A DNA stretch of 6,394 nt from the NCBI GenBank assembly GCA_011772595.1, contig WVZH01000316.1:19645-26038 (forward strand), read 5' to 3'. Shown here piece after piece: positions 1-5,643 of the stretch (the first letter of the stretch is position 1; the number at the start of each line of letters is the position of its first letter). The notes below the pieces were generated by a model. That model was not told the DNA's origin. It did no database searches and worked only from the letters and a program-made list of their open reading frames with translations. The stretch is from Anaerolineales bacterium (lineage in GTDB: Bacteria; Chloroflexota; Anaerolineae; Anaerolineales; E44-bin32). The translations under genes and the position numbers were made by a program.

Positions 1-66
1 TCGCTAGCAGATCTGGATTCATCTACCTTCCCCATCCATGCGAAATGGATTGCCCTGGAGTACTGA
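1..66 (+). other. possible 3' end of an upstream gene (uncertain)
   Basis: Frame 1 is open from the window edge to a TGA at 64-66 and would encode about 21 residues ending in WIALEY. Frame 3 is also open from the edge to a TAG near position 100, so the choice of frame is weak. Neither tail resembles a family I recognise, and it does not look like the C-terminus of phosphoglycerate kinase, a common tpiA neighbour. It could equally be non-coding leader of the next gene. The sequence left of the window would decide this. Confidence 0.2.
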
Positions 67-192
67 GTTTCGAATATTCACCATGTTCTGAGCACAGCAA
101 GTAGGATCATTGCCTCCCCCTCGCTGCAGACAACCTGGGGAGACAATTGTGCGCCAAGCGTGCTCCACAACTCGAACACGAATGTGCTGAAG

Positions 193-198
193 AAAGGA
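193..198 (+). promoter_or_regulatory. ribosome binding site of tpiA
   Basis: AAAGGA lies seven bases before the ATG at 206, which is normal Shine-Dalgarno spacing. It supports that ATG as the start. I saw no convincing -35/-10 pair between 67 and 190, so the promoter is either weak by consensus or further upstream. Confidence 0.6.
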
Positions 199-205
199 TT
201 GCTAA

Positions 206-976
206 ATGCGTACGCCGATCATCGCAGCGAACTGGAAGATGAATCTGGGGGACGAGGATAATGCGATCAACTTCGTCCGTAGAATCCGCCACGGCCTGAT
301 CGACATCGACGGAATCGAGCGGGTTTTATGCCCTCCGTTCACCTCGCTAGGTGCGGTCTTCGAAGTGCTACGACCATCACCGATCCAGTTGGGCGCACAG
401 AATATGCATTGGGAGGAAAGCGGGGCGTATACGGGAGAAATCTCTGCACAGATGCTCAGCCTCATCTGTCGCTACGTGATCCTGGGCCACTCGGAACGCC
501 GGGCGACGGAAAGCCAGAACGAGAACGACGCAGCGATCAACCGCAAGGTCCATGCTGCACTGAAGCATGATCTCACACCGATTCTTTGCGTCGGCGAAAA
601 CCTTGCACAGAACGAGGGGGGAGAGACGCAAGCATTTGTGAGCGGGCAGGTGCAAGCCGCTCTCAACGACTTGACGACGGATCAGGTCGCACGATGTGTG
701 ATCGCCTACGAGCCGATCTGGGCGATAGGCACTGGGAAAGCGGCTACGCCCTCGCAGGCAAACGGTGTCATCGGGCTTACGATTCGCGGCACCATCGCTG
801 AGTTGCACGACGAAGGGACAGCTCAATCGGTACGCGTGTTGTATGGTGGGAGCGTTAATGTAGAGAACATCGCCGCGTTCATGCGCATGCCGGAAATCGA
901 TGGCGCGCTCGTGGGCGGCGCCAGTTTGAAGCCTGATTTCGTGGATCTGGTGCGCAACGCCGCGGGAGTTACCTGA
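206..976 (+). CDS. tpiA: triosephosphate isomerase
   Basis: Triosephosphate isomerase interconverts dihydroxyacetone phosphate and glyceraldehyde 3-phosphate in glycolysis and gluconeogenesis, as a cytoplasmic (beta/alpha)8 barrel, usually a dimer. The 256-residue length is normal for the family. All catalytic landmarks are visible: Asn9 and Lys11 in AANWKMN, the electrophile His95 in ILGHSERR, the base Glu169 in AYEPIWAIGTGK together with the phosphate-gripping loop 6, and the YGGSVN phosphate-binding segment from residue 213, followed by GALVGGASL. The ATG is supported by AAAGGA seven bases upstream and because the protein begins directly at the first beta strand (TPIIAANWK), as in homologs. 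The gene appears intact, with no frameshift. It stands alone in this window, with no adjacent gap or pgk. The next gene on the strand starts 339 bases later behind its own promoter, so an operon with it is unlikely. Identification is secure. Confidence 0.97.
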   Translation: MRTPIIAANWKMNLGDEDNAINFVRRIRHGLIDIDGIERVLCPPFTSLGAVFEVLRPSPIQLGAQNMHWEESGAYTGEISAQMLSLICRYVILGHSERRATESQNENDAAINRKVHAALKHDLTPILCVGENLAQNEGGETQAFVSGQVQAALNDLTTDQVARCVIAYEPIWAIGTGKAATPSQANGVIGLTIRGTIAELHDEGTAQSVRVLYGGSVNVENIAAFMRMPEIDGALVGGASLKPDFVDLVRNAAGVT

Positions 977-1210
977 CTAGGAATAACACACGCTGTTAGA
1001 AGGATAATCCCATCTCTTGACATCCCCGAATTGAGGGTCGTACTGTGAACGTACGGTTTAACGTGGAATTCACTCGCGTCCACCCCGTATCCATTGAGCA
1101 CTCCTAGTACCATAATTCCAGAAGCTTGTATATCAAACGAGACGCGCTGGGTCGACACGCAACCATCAAGTACGCCCTTCGCCTTCACGCATGCAAGTCT
1201 TTCCGATTAT
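977..1210 (+). other. intergenic region after tpiA, no gene seen
   Basis: Together with the promoter and leader that follow, this makes a 339-base gap. It can be read in frame with the downstream gene from an ATG at 1094, but that stretch has no family-like sequence and no good ribosome binding site. A perfect TTGACA hexamer occurs at 1017-1022, but the best -10 after an 18-base spacer is only TACTGT (1041-1046). CGTAC occurs twice, at 1039-1043 and 1050-1054, eleven bases apart. I see no tRNA and no clear intrinsic terminator for tpiA. Confidence 0.5.
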
Positions 1211-1238
1211 TTGATTTGTCACAAACCTCTTCTATACT
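1211..1238 (+). promoter_or_regulatory. sigma-70-type promoter of the beta-helix protein gene
   Basis: A -35 element TTGATT (1211-1216, four of six consensus bases) and a -10 element TATACT (1233-1238, five of six) are separated by 16 bases. Transcription would begin near 1245, giving a leader of about 70 bases before the ATG at 1316. The position inside the possible N-terminal extension argues that 1316, not 1094, is the true start. Confidence 0.55.
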
Positions 1239-1254
1239 ACGTTACAGATCGTGA

Positions 1255-1276
1255 ATGCAGGCTGGCTCTCCTGCAT
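1255..1276 (+). promoter_or_regulatory. 5'-UTR hairpin
   Basis: ATGCAGG (1255-1261) and CCTGCAT (1270-1276) form a perfect 7-bp stem with an 8-base loop. It would begin about ten bases into the predicted transcript and does not overlap the ribosome binding site. No T-run follows, so it is not an intrinsic terminator. A role in mRNA stability is possible but is inference. Confidence 0.35.
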
Positions 1277-1302
1277 CCTGACAACACAACGCGTACCAGA
1301 TC

Positions 1303-1310
1303 GGAGAGAG
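1303..1310 (+). promoter_or_regulatory. ribosome binding site of the beta-helix protein gene
   Basis: The purine run GGAGAGAG ends five bases before the ATG at 1316, with the GGAG core nine bases from it. It decides the start in favour of 1316, whose product opens with a classical signal peptide, over the in-frame ATG at 1094. Confidence 0.6.
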
Positions 1311-1315
1311 AAACC

Positions 1316-4180
1316 ATGCTGAGCGTCACGACTAGACGAAGCTTACGATTCGCCATTAGCCTGGCCTTGCTGCTCTTCTTACTGCCCCCGCTCTTCGCAG
1401 GAGAAGCCGGCGGCTCTGGCTGGTGGGTCAACACCGCAGACGATTCTGACGACGGTCTCTGTGATGCAGCGCATTGCTCCCTGCGCGAGGCGATCAATAT
1501 TTCCAACGCCACCCCCGACATGCAGCTGATCGCATTCGACATCCCCGGCTCGGGTCCGCACTTCATCGAGCTGTGCGATCCCCTGCCGGCCGTGACCGAT
1601 TCGGTGATCATCGATGCCTCAACCGAACCCGATTATCCCTACAACCTCGGACCGGTGGTTGCAATCGCTCCCAGTCAAGGGGCGAGCTGCGCCCCGCCTC
1701 CTTATGGACTGTGGATTGATTCCGGGACAACGGTCATACGCGGCCTCAGCATCGTGGGCTTCGACCAACCGGGCGCACCGGTTTCCGGCGGGATCATCGT
1801 GCACAGTGGAAACGCGGCACGAATCGATAATAACTACATCGGCCTCGAGCCGGGCGGAGGCCCCCGGGGCAACCGCAACGGAATTCTGCTAGGATCTGAA
1901 GCGCACGAAGTCCTCGAAAACGTTATCTCGGGCAACACGTACGGCATCCACGCCCTGGTCGGCGGGCACGTCATCGATGAAAACACTATCGGCACCACCC
2001 CGGACGGCATGTCGACCAACCTCGCCCTGCGAAACACGATCGGAGTGTACATCGAGCCTGGAGCCAATAACAACTGGATCGGCTTGAGCGGCACCGGCAA
2101 TCTGATCTCTGGCAACGGTGATGGTATTTACATCGCCTCCTCCGACAACCAGATCGTCGGCAACTTCATCGGCACCAATCGCACGGGGACGAGCGCACTG
2201 GGCAACGGCAATGGCATTCACGCCGCCAACGCAACCAACCTGAACATCGGTGGCACAGTCCCTGGGGAGACCAATCTGATCTCCGGAAACATCACTGGGA
2301 TCAACTTAAGCGGATTCGCGGCGACGATCTGGGGCAACTTCATCGGCACCGATTTCTCTGGATCAGCGGCAATCCCAAACCAAGTGGGCATCTCCGTCCA
2401 ATCCGCCAGCTATATACTCATCGGCGGGACGGGAACCGGCCAGGGCAACCTGATCTCAGGCAACTCCAACACCGGGATCATCCTCCACGACTTCGCCACG
2501 CACGTCGAGGTCGTACGCAACAAGATCGGCACCGACATCACCGGCTCAGGATCGATGGGCAATGGCCGCGGCATCTTCATCCAGGGCAATGGAAATTTCA
2601 TCGGACACGTCGCCACCCATGGCGGCAACATCATCGCCTATAACGTCGACGAAGGCATCCTGCTCGTGTGGTCGGCTTCACAGAATCTCATCGAGGTCAA
2701 CGACATCCACGACAACGGCGTCGGAATTTACGCCATGGACGACACGACCTCCGCCAACCCGTTCACTGAGAACAGCATCTTCGCCAACGGCGCCTTAGGC
2801 ATCGACCTGGCTCCATGGGGCGTGAACCCAAACGACCCCGGGGATGTCGACAGCGGTGCGAACGATCGTCTTAATTACCCCGAGTTCACCAGCGTGGGCA
2901 CCTCGGGAGCTACGGGAACGGCCTGCTCTGGTTGCACGGTGGAAGTTTATAAATCCGATTCCGATCCATCGGGCCACGGCGAGGGGCAATCGCTTGTCGG
3001 TTCCGTTATTGCCGACGTAAATGGCGATTTCAACATCTCCTATATGTTCCCCTTGGCAACCTGCAACCGCATTAGCGCTACCGCTACCGACTCATCCGGC
3101 AACACCTCCGAGTTCTCGAATAATTGGCCGGTTGGGCTTTGCTTTTCCATCGATCCCTCCTGGTTTTACCTGATCGAGATCATCATCTTCATCATCATCT
3201 GGTTTGGCGTGCGTCAAGTAGGCATCCGCGCAGGCCTCGCCAGAGGTACGGCGGCAGTCGCCGGCGGACTGGGAGGCCTACTTGTGGTCGCGGGAGTGTT
3301 CGCACTCATATTAGTCATCCCCAATGTGGAACTCGTCCGACCACCCGAGGAAACATACGAGACGTGGAGTGGCCTACCGGCATGTGAGCACTTCTTAGAG
3401 CCCGGAAGTCGTTCACCGGTGGAAGGCGCGATCTTCGAGGGTCAGGCGCTGCCTGATCTTACTTGGGCTCTCGCCAGCCCGCTGGGCGAAGATCAACGTT
3501 GGCTTGTCGAACTGCTAGGACCCAGCGGTGAGGTGAGGGGCGAATCTGCAGCCGAGGGCTCCGTTGCCCTATCGAAATTCGGCATCCTACCCGAGATGGA
3601 AGGCATGTTCGCCTGGCGCCTGACCGGAGAAACGTTGACGGAGGCGGGCGATTGGCAACCCTACTGCAACCCCACTGTTTGGCTTCACTTTCAGCTAGGC
3701 GTATACGAGACGCTTGACGTGCCACCGTGGTCGGATGCTGCGCCGCCTGAGTCAGAAGCTCCGCAGCCCTCCGAACCGGAACCGATCGGGGAACAAGAAG
3801 AAGAGGCGCATCCCCCAGTTCCCTGCATACCGACCGCCACAGCCTTGATGAACGTCACCTGCCGCTTCGGTCCGGATAAAGCTTACAAAGACGTCGGTTT
3901 TCTACTAGAGGGAGAATCTTCGACCATTGACGGGCGCAATACCGACAGCAGCTGGTGGTGGATCCTGAATCCCGACGCCATGGGTCACTGTTGGGTATGG
4001 AGCGGCGCGGTTGAGGCGACCTGTATTCCGGAAGACCTTCCGCTTATCGCCGCCGAGCCCCTGCCCCCGGACAGAGACGAATCGCCCGCCTGCCATCCCG
4101 ACCTCAACCGCAGCGAGTGCGTTGAGGCAGGTGGTGTCTACGTCGTCACCGGTGAAAAATCGGTCTGCCAGTGCCCGTGA
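1316..4180 (+). CDS. exported CSLREA / right-handed beta-helix protein with membrane hairpin and SH3-like C-terminus
   Basis: A large envelope protein of 954 residues; the exact function is unknown. Residues 1-28 form a signal peptide (RR near the start, a leucine-rich core, then LPPLFA). The CSLREAI motif sits at 54-60, as in many secreted repeat proteins. Residues about 130-495 are NosD-like beta-helix coils built from N-x-IGT and NLISGN repeats. Residues about 515-605 form a small beta-rich domain ending in the familiar ATATDSSGNTSEFS motif. Two hydrophobic helices (about 616-632 and 645-668) flank an arginine-bearing loop, so by the positive-inside rule both flanking parts would lie outside the cytoplasm. 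After them come an Ig-like beta-rich stretch (about 684-795), a proline/glutamate linker (801-836), an SH3-like module (about 837-903, with NVTCRFGPD, SSWWWI and CWVW) and a Cys-rich tail (926-954). Such beta-helices often bind or cleave polysaccharides, but I see no lyase or hydrolase active site. A surface binding or structural role is inference. The start at 1316 is preferred over 1094 because of the promoter, ribosome binding site and signal peptide. Confidence 0.85.
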   Translation: MLSVTTRRSLRFAISLALLLFLLPPLFAGEAGGSGWWVNTADDSDDGLCDAAHCSLREAINISNATPDMQLIAFDIPGSGPHFIELCDPLPAVTDSVIIDASTEPDYPYNLGPVVAIAPSQGASCAPPPYGLWIDSGTTVIRGLSIVGFDQPGAPVSGGIIVHSGNAARIDNNYIGLEPGGGPRGNRNGILLGSEAHEVLENVISGNTYGIHALVGGHVIDENTIGTTPDGMSTNLALRNTIGVYIEPGANNNWIGLSGTGNLISGNGDGIYIASSDNQIVGNFIGTNRTGTSALGNGNGIHAANATNLNIGGTVPGETNLISGNITGINLSGFAATIWGNFIGTDFSGSAAIPNQVGISVQSASYILIGGTGTGQGNLISGNSNTGIILHDFATHVEVVRNKIGTDITGSGSMGNGRGIFIQGNGNFIGHVATHGGNIIAYNVDEGILLVWSASQNLIEVNDIHDNGVGIYAMDDTTSANPFTENSIFANGALGIDLAPWGVNPNDPGDVDSGANDRLNYPEFTSVGTSGATGTACSGCTVEVYKSDSDPSGHGEGQSLVGSVIADVNGDFNISYMFPLATCNRISATATDSSGNTSEFSNNWPVGLCFSIDPSWFYLIEIIIFIIIWFGVRQVGIRAGLARGTAAVAGGLGGLLVVAGVFALILVIPNVELVRPPEETYETWSGLPACEHFLEPGSRSPVEGAIFEGQALPDLTWALASPLGEDQRWLVELLGPSGEVRGESAAEGSVALSKFGILPEMEGMFAWRLTGETLTEAGDWQPYCNPTVWLHFQLGVYETLDVPPWSDAAPPESEAPQPSEPEPIGEQEEEAHPPVPCIPTATALMNVTCRFGPDKAYKDVGFLLEGESSTIDGRNTDSSWWWILNPDAMGHCWVWSGAVEATCIPEDLPLIAAEPLPPDRDESPACHPDLNRSECVEAGGVYVVTGEKSVCQCP
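2099..2644 (+). repeat. in-frame 174-base (58-codon) beta-helix repeats
   Basis: The coding sequence for NLISGN recurs at 2099-2116, 2273-2290 and 2447-2464, exactly 174 bases apart, with a degenerate fourth copy (NIIAYN) at 2627-2644 after 180 bases. The 18-base string GGCAACTTCATCGGCACC is identical at 2159-2176 and 2333-2350, again 174 bases apart, and a variant (NKIGT) begins at 2519. The repeats encode stacked coils of the beta-helix, and the shared DNA suggests growth by internal duplication. Confidence 0.8.
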
Positions 4181-4216
4181 GTTGCCGACTGAAGAACATC
4201 ACGAACGATCACCGTA

Positions 4217-4255
4217 GGTGTGCGGCCTCCTGCTAGCGTCGCACACCCTTATTTT
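4217..4255 (+). terminator. intrinsic terminator of the beta-helix protein gene
   Basis: GGTGTGCG (4217-4224) pairs perfectly with CGCACACC (4240-4247) around a 15-base loop and is followed by CTTATTTT. It lies 36 bases after the stop codon at 4180. The 8-bp GC-rich stem and following T-rich run fit rho-independent termination on the plus strand. Confidence 0.7.
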
Positions 4256-4334
4256 CACTCGGCTTGAACCCGAATATACACACAACGAGGACCTTCACCG
4301 GAACAATCAAAGGATAGGCCATAACAAGCGGAAA

Positions 4335-4355
4335 GGGCGACCCACCTGGTCGCCC
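4335..4355 (-). terminator. probable terminator of the microcompartment operon
   Basis: GGGCGACC (4335-4342) and GGTCGCCC (4348-4355) form a perfect 8-bp GC-rich stem with a 5-base loop. On the minus strand it lies about 60 bases beyond the last stop codon and is followed by TTTCC, a short T-run. Flanking GAAAG (4331-4335) and CTTTC (4360-4364) are also complementary, so it could act in both directions as a backstop for the convergent gene. Confidence 0.55.
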
Positions 4356-4416
4356 CAATCTTTCATGCCAAGATCGATTAAATTCCATCAACACTTATCG
4401 GAAAGAACCTACCATC

Positions 4417-4689
4417 TTATGCCTGTACCTCGACCTCATCCACCACACCGACGATCACCGCCCGCACGGCGCCGGGGTCGATGTTGAGCACCTGCCGGGC
4501 GCCGTTGCCCTCATCGATCACCAGCACGGTGTCCCCAGGACCCGATTGAACCACATCGACGGCGATGTCGTAATAATCCATCTCCTTGCCATCCAGATCG
4601 AGCTGTTTCACCAGCAGCAATTTGTGCGCCGCGAGATGCGAGATCTTGATGGTGGCGACAACCGTCCCGACGACTTTACCAATGTACAA
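4417..4689 (-). CDS. microcompartment vertex protein (BMC-P, EutN/CcmL family), second copy, TTG start
   Basis: EutN/CcmL-family proteins form pentamers that close the twelve vertices of microcompartment shells. This 90-residue copy has the typical length and features: an opening YIGKVVGTVVATIK strand, GPGD at 50-53, the DEGNGAR segment at 59-65, and a closing IVGVVDEVEV strand. An ATG lies upstream in frame (4770), but the sequence between has no family similarity and overlaps the preceding gene. The family's usual M-Y-I-G start falls exactly on a TTG at 4689, with a strong purine run (GAGGAGGGGG) about ten bases upstream. The preceding gene's TGA ends one base before this TTG (TGACTTG), implying translational coupling. 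It is the last gene of the operon. It retains the conserved Gly-Asp and Ala-Arg positions that the upstream paralog has lost. Gene symbols such as eutN or pduN are withheld because the substrate is unknown. Confidence 0.9.
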   Translation of the reverse strand: MYIGKVVGTVVATIKISHLAAHKLLLVKQLDLDGKEMDYYDIAVDVVQSGPGDTVLVIDEGNGARQVLNIDPGAVRAVIVGVVDEVEVQA

Positions 4690-4690
4690 G

Positions 4691-5020
4691 TCAATCCCCC
4701 TCCTCTGAGAGCGAATGCCAAGCTGCGGTAACCTGCTCTCGCCTCGACCCCGTCTCAATATCGACCTCATCCACGATGCCCGTGATCGCTAGATCAACTG
4801 GTACGAAGACCTCCGGCAGCGCCTGCGCCCCCTCCCTGCTGGCCACCATGAAGACCAATTCGCCGGGACCTGCTTGTGCGGTGGCGTCCGCCGCCACGAC
4901 AGGCTCACCCTGCGGCTTGCGGTGTTCGTCGAGCGGCTGCACCACCAGGAATTTGATCCCTTCCAGGTCATCATATTTACGCGTGGCCACCACAGTCCCT
5001 ATTACGCGTCCGAATTTCAT
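4691..5020 (-). CDS. microcompartment vertex protein (BMC-P, EutN/CcmL family), first copy, with C-terminal tail
   Basis: A second EutN/CcmL-family vertex protein of 109 residues, starting MKFGRVIGTVVATRK and carrying the core LVVQPLD strand and the TGIVDEVDIE end strand. The ATG at 5020 has GGAG seven bases upstream and overlaps the stop of the BMC-T gene (ATGA), so I chose it over the in-frame ATG at 5074, which lies inside that gene. It differs from the downstream copy. The usual Gly-Asp is Gly-Glu (residues 53-54), the usual Ala-Arg is Ala-Gln (65-66), and about 19 residues (91-109, polar, ending SLSEEGD) extend beyond the normal end of the fold. These differences suggest a specialised paralog rather than a recent duplicate. 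The tail could contact cargo or a neighbouring shell protein, which is inference. Confidence 0.9.
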   Translation of the reverse strand: MKFGRVIGTVVATRKYDDLEGIKFLVVQPLDEHRKPQGEPVVAADATAQAGPGELVFMVASREGAQALPEVFVPVDLAITGIVDEVDIETGSRREQVTAAWHSLSEEGD

Positions 5021-5607
5021 AGCTGCTCCAACACCCTCGAGCTGAAGCGCGTGGCGTCGGCTACGTTTTCCCACATGGCCGGATGCAACTTCGGGATCAC
5101 CACTTGACGCACGAGCATGTCCGGGCGCACCAACACCTTCACACCATACTCGACAGCTGCCTCTACGTCGTGGACCAACCCTGAAAACAGCACGATCCCC
5201 TTGCCGCCAAGACCGTCGGCCATACGCACCTCGACGAGTCGCACGGCAGCCGCCTTGATCCCCGCATCGGCGGCGTGAATGACCGCCGCCACTGTGGTCG
5301 TCTCGATCACACCCAGCGCGTCGGTGAGTTCCGGCACTCGGCCACCACCGATCGCCTCCACGACTTCTGGATGCACCCGAGGGAGCAACACGAAATCCAG
5401 CACCGTCGAGCCGCCAGTTTCCCGCCCAGCCGTCAGTGATTCTTCCACCTCACCCACAGGTCCACCGATCAACACCAGATACCTGCCGGGCTGCACCGTG
5501 CCTGCCTTGATCACATCGATCTGGGCGCGCTTGACCATGGCGTCTGCGGCCTGGATCCCGATCGCTATGCTGCTGAAGTCAATTAATGCCAGGGCCGGTT
5601 CTATCAT
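5017..5607 (-). CDS. tandem-domain microcompartment shell protein (BMC-T, PduT-like)
   Basis: This 196-residue protein has two BMC domains in tandem, roughly residues 3-90 and 97-184, and would form a pseudohexameric trimer in the shell facets. The first opens PALALIDFSSIAIGIQAADAM and the second ALGVIETTTVAAVIHAADAG. RMADGLGGKG and the ending VIPKLHPAMW match PduT closely from memory. In Salmonella PduT, a Cys in the segment T-I-C-P-G supplies the ligand of a [4Fe-4S] cluster at the trimer pore. Here the matching segment is T-V-Q-P-G, with Gln39 at that place, so such a cluster is not expected. The ATG at 5607 has a weak purine run (AGAGAG) ten bases upstream and yields an N-terminus aligned with the family. 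It lies 36 bases after the aldehyde dehydrogenase and overlaps the next gene by four bases. Naming it pduT would overstate what is known of the substrate. Confidence 0.92.
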   Translation of the reverse strand: MIEPALALIDFSSIAIGIQAADAMVKRAQIDVIKAGTVQPGRYLVLIGGPVGEVEESLTAGRETGGSTVLDFVLLPRVHPEVVEAIGGGRVPELTDALGVIETTTVAAVIHAADAGIKAAAVRLVEVRMADGLGGKGIVLFSGLVHDVEAAVEYGVKVLVRPDMLVRQVVIPKLHPAMWENVADATRFSSRVLEQL

Positions 5608-5643
5608 CGCTCATCGACTCTCTTTATCAAGGCTTCTATCCCG

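Noticed and set aside
72..79. GAATATTC palindrome upstream of tpiA as an operator.
   Set aside because: Eight bases, a single occurrence and no paired promoter; too short to support.
377..826. A 149-residue open frame on the minus strand.
   Set aside because: It lies entirely opposite tpiA, whose identity is certain, and has no recognisable protein features.
206..976. tpiA as a functional part of the microcompartment pathway (handling dihydroxyacetone phosphate from an aldolase).
   Set aside because: It is on the opposite strand, separated by a 3-kb unrelated gene and two terminators; nothing in the window links them.
1017..1054. Perfect TTGACA (1017-1022) and two CGTAC copies eleven bases apart as a regulated promoter.
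   Set aside because: The best -10 (TACTGT) matches only three consensus bases and the repeats are just five bases long. Chance is likely, and a better promoter lies closer to the gene.
1094..1315. In-frame N-terminal extension of the beta-helix protein by 74 residues.
   Set aside because: It would bury the signal peptide at residue 75, it contains the promoter, and it has no convincing ribosome binding site. The ATG at 1316 has both a Shine-Dalgarno and a signal peptide.
1889..2221. A 110-residue minus-strand open frame.
   Set aside because: It is antisense to the beta-helix repeats and reflects their biased codon composition.
2099..2644. Regular repeats as a CRISPR array.
   Set aside because: The repeats are in frame, imperfect and encode beta-helix coils; the units between them are not unique spacers.
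4218..4487. An 89-residue plus-strand open frame in the convergent gap.
   Set aside because: It begins inside the terminator hairpin, runs into the vertex protein gene, and lacks a ribosome binding site.
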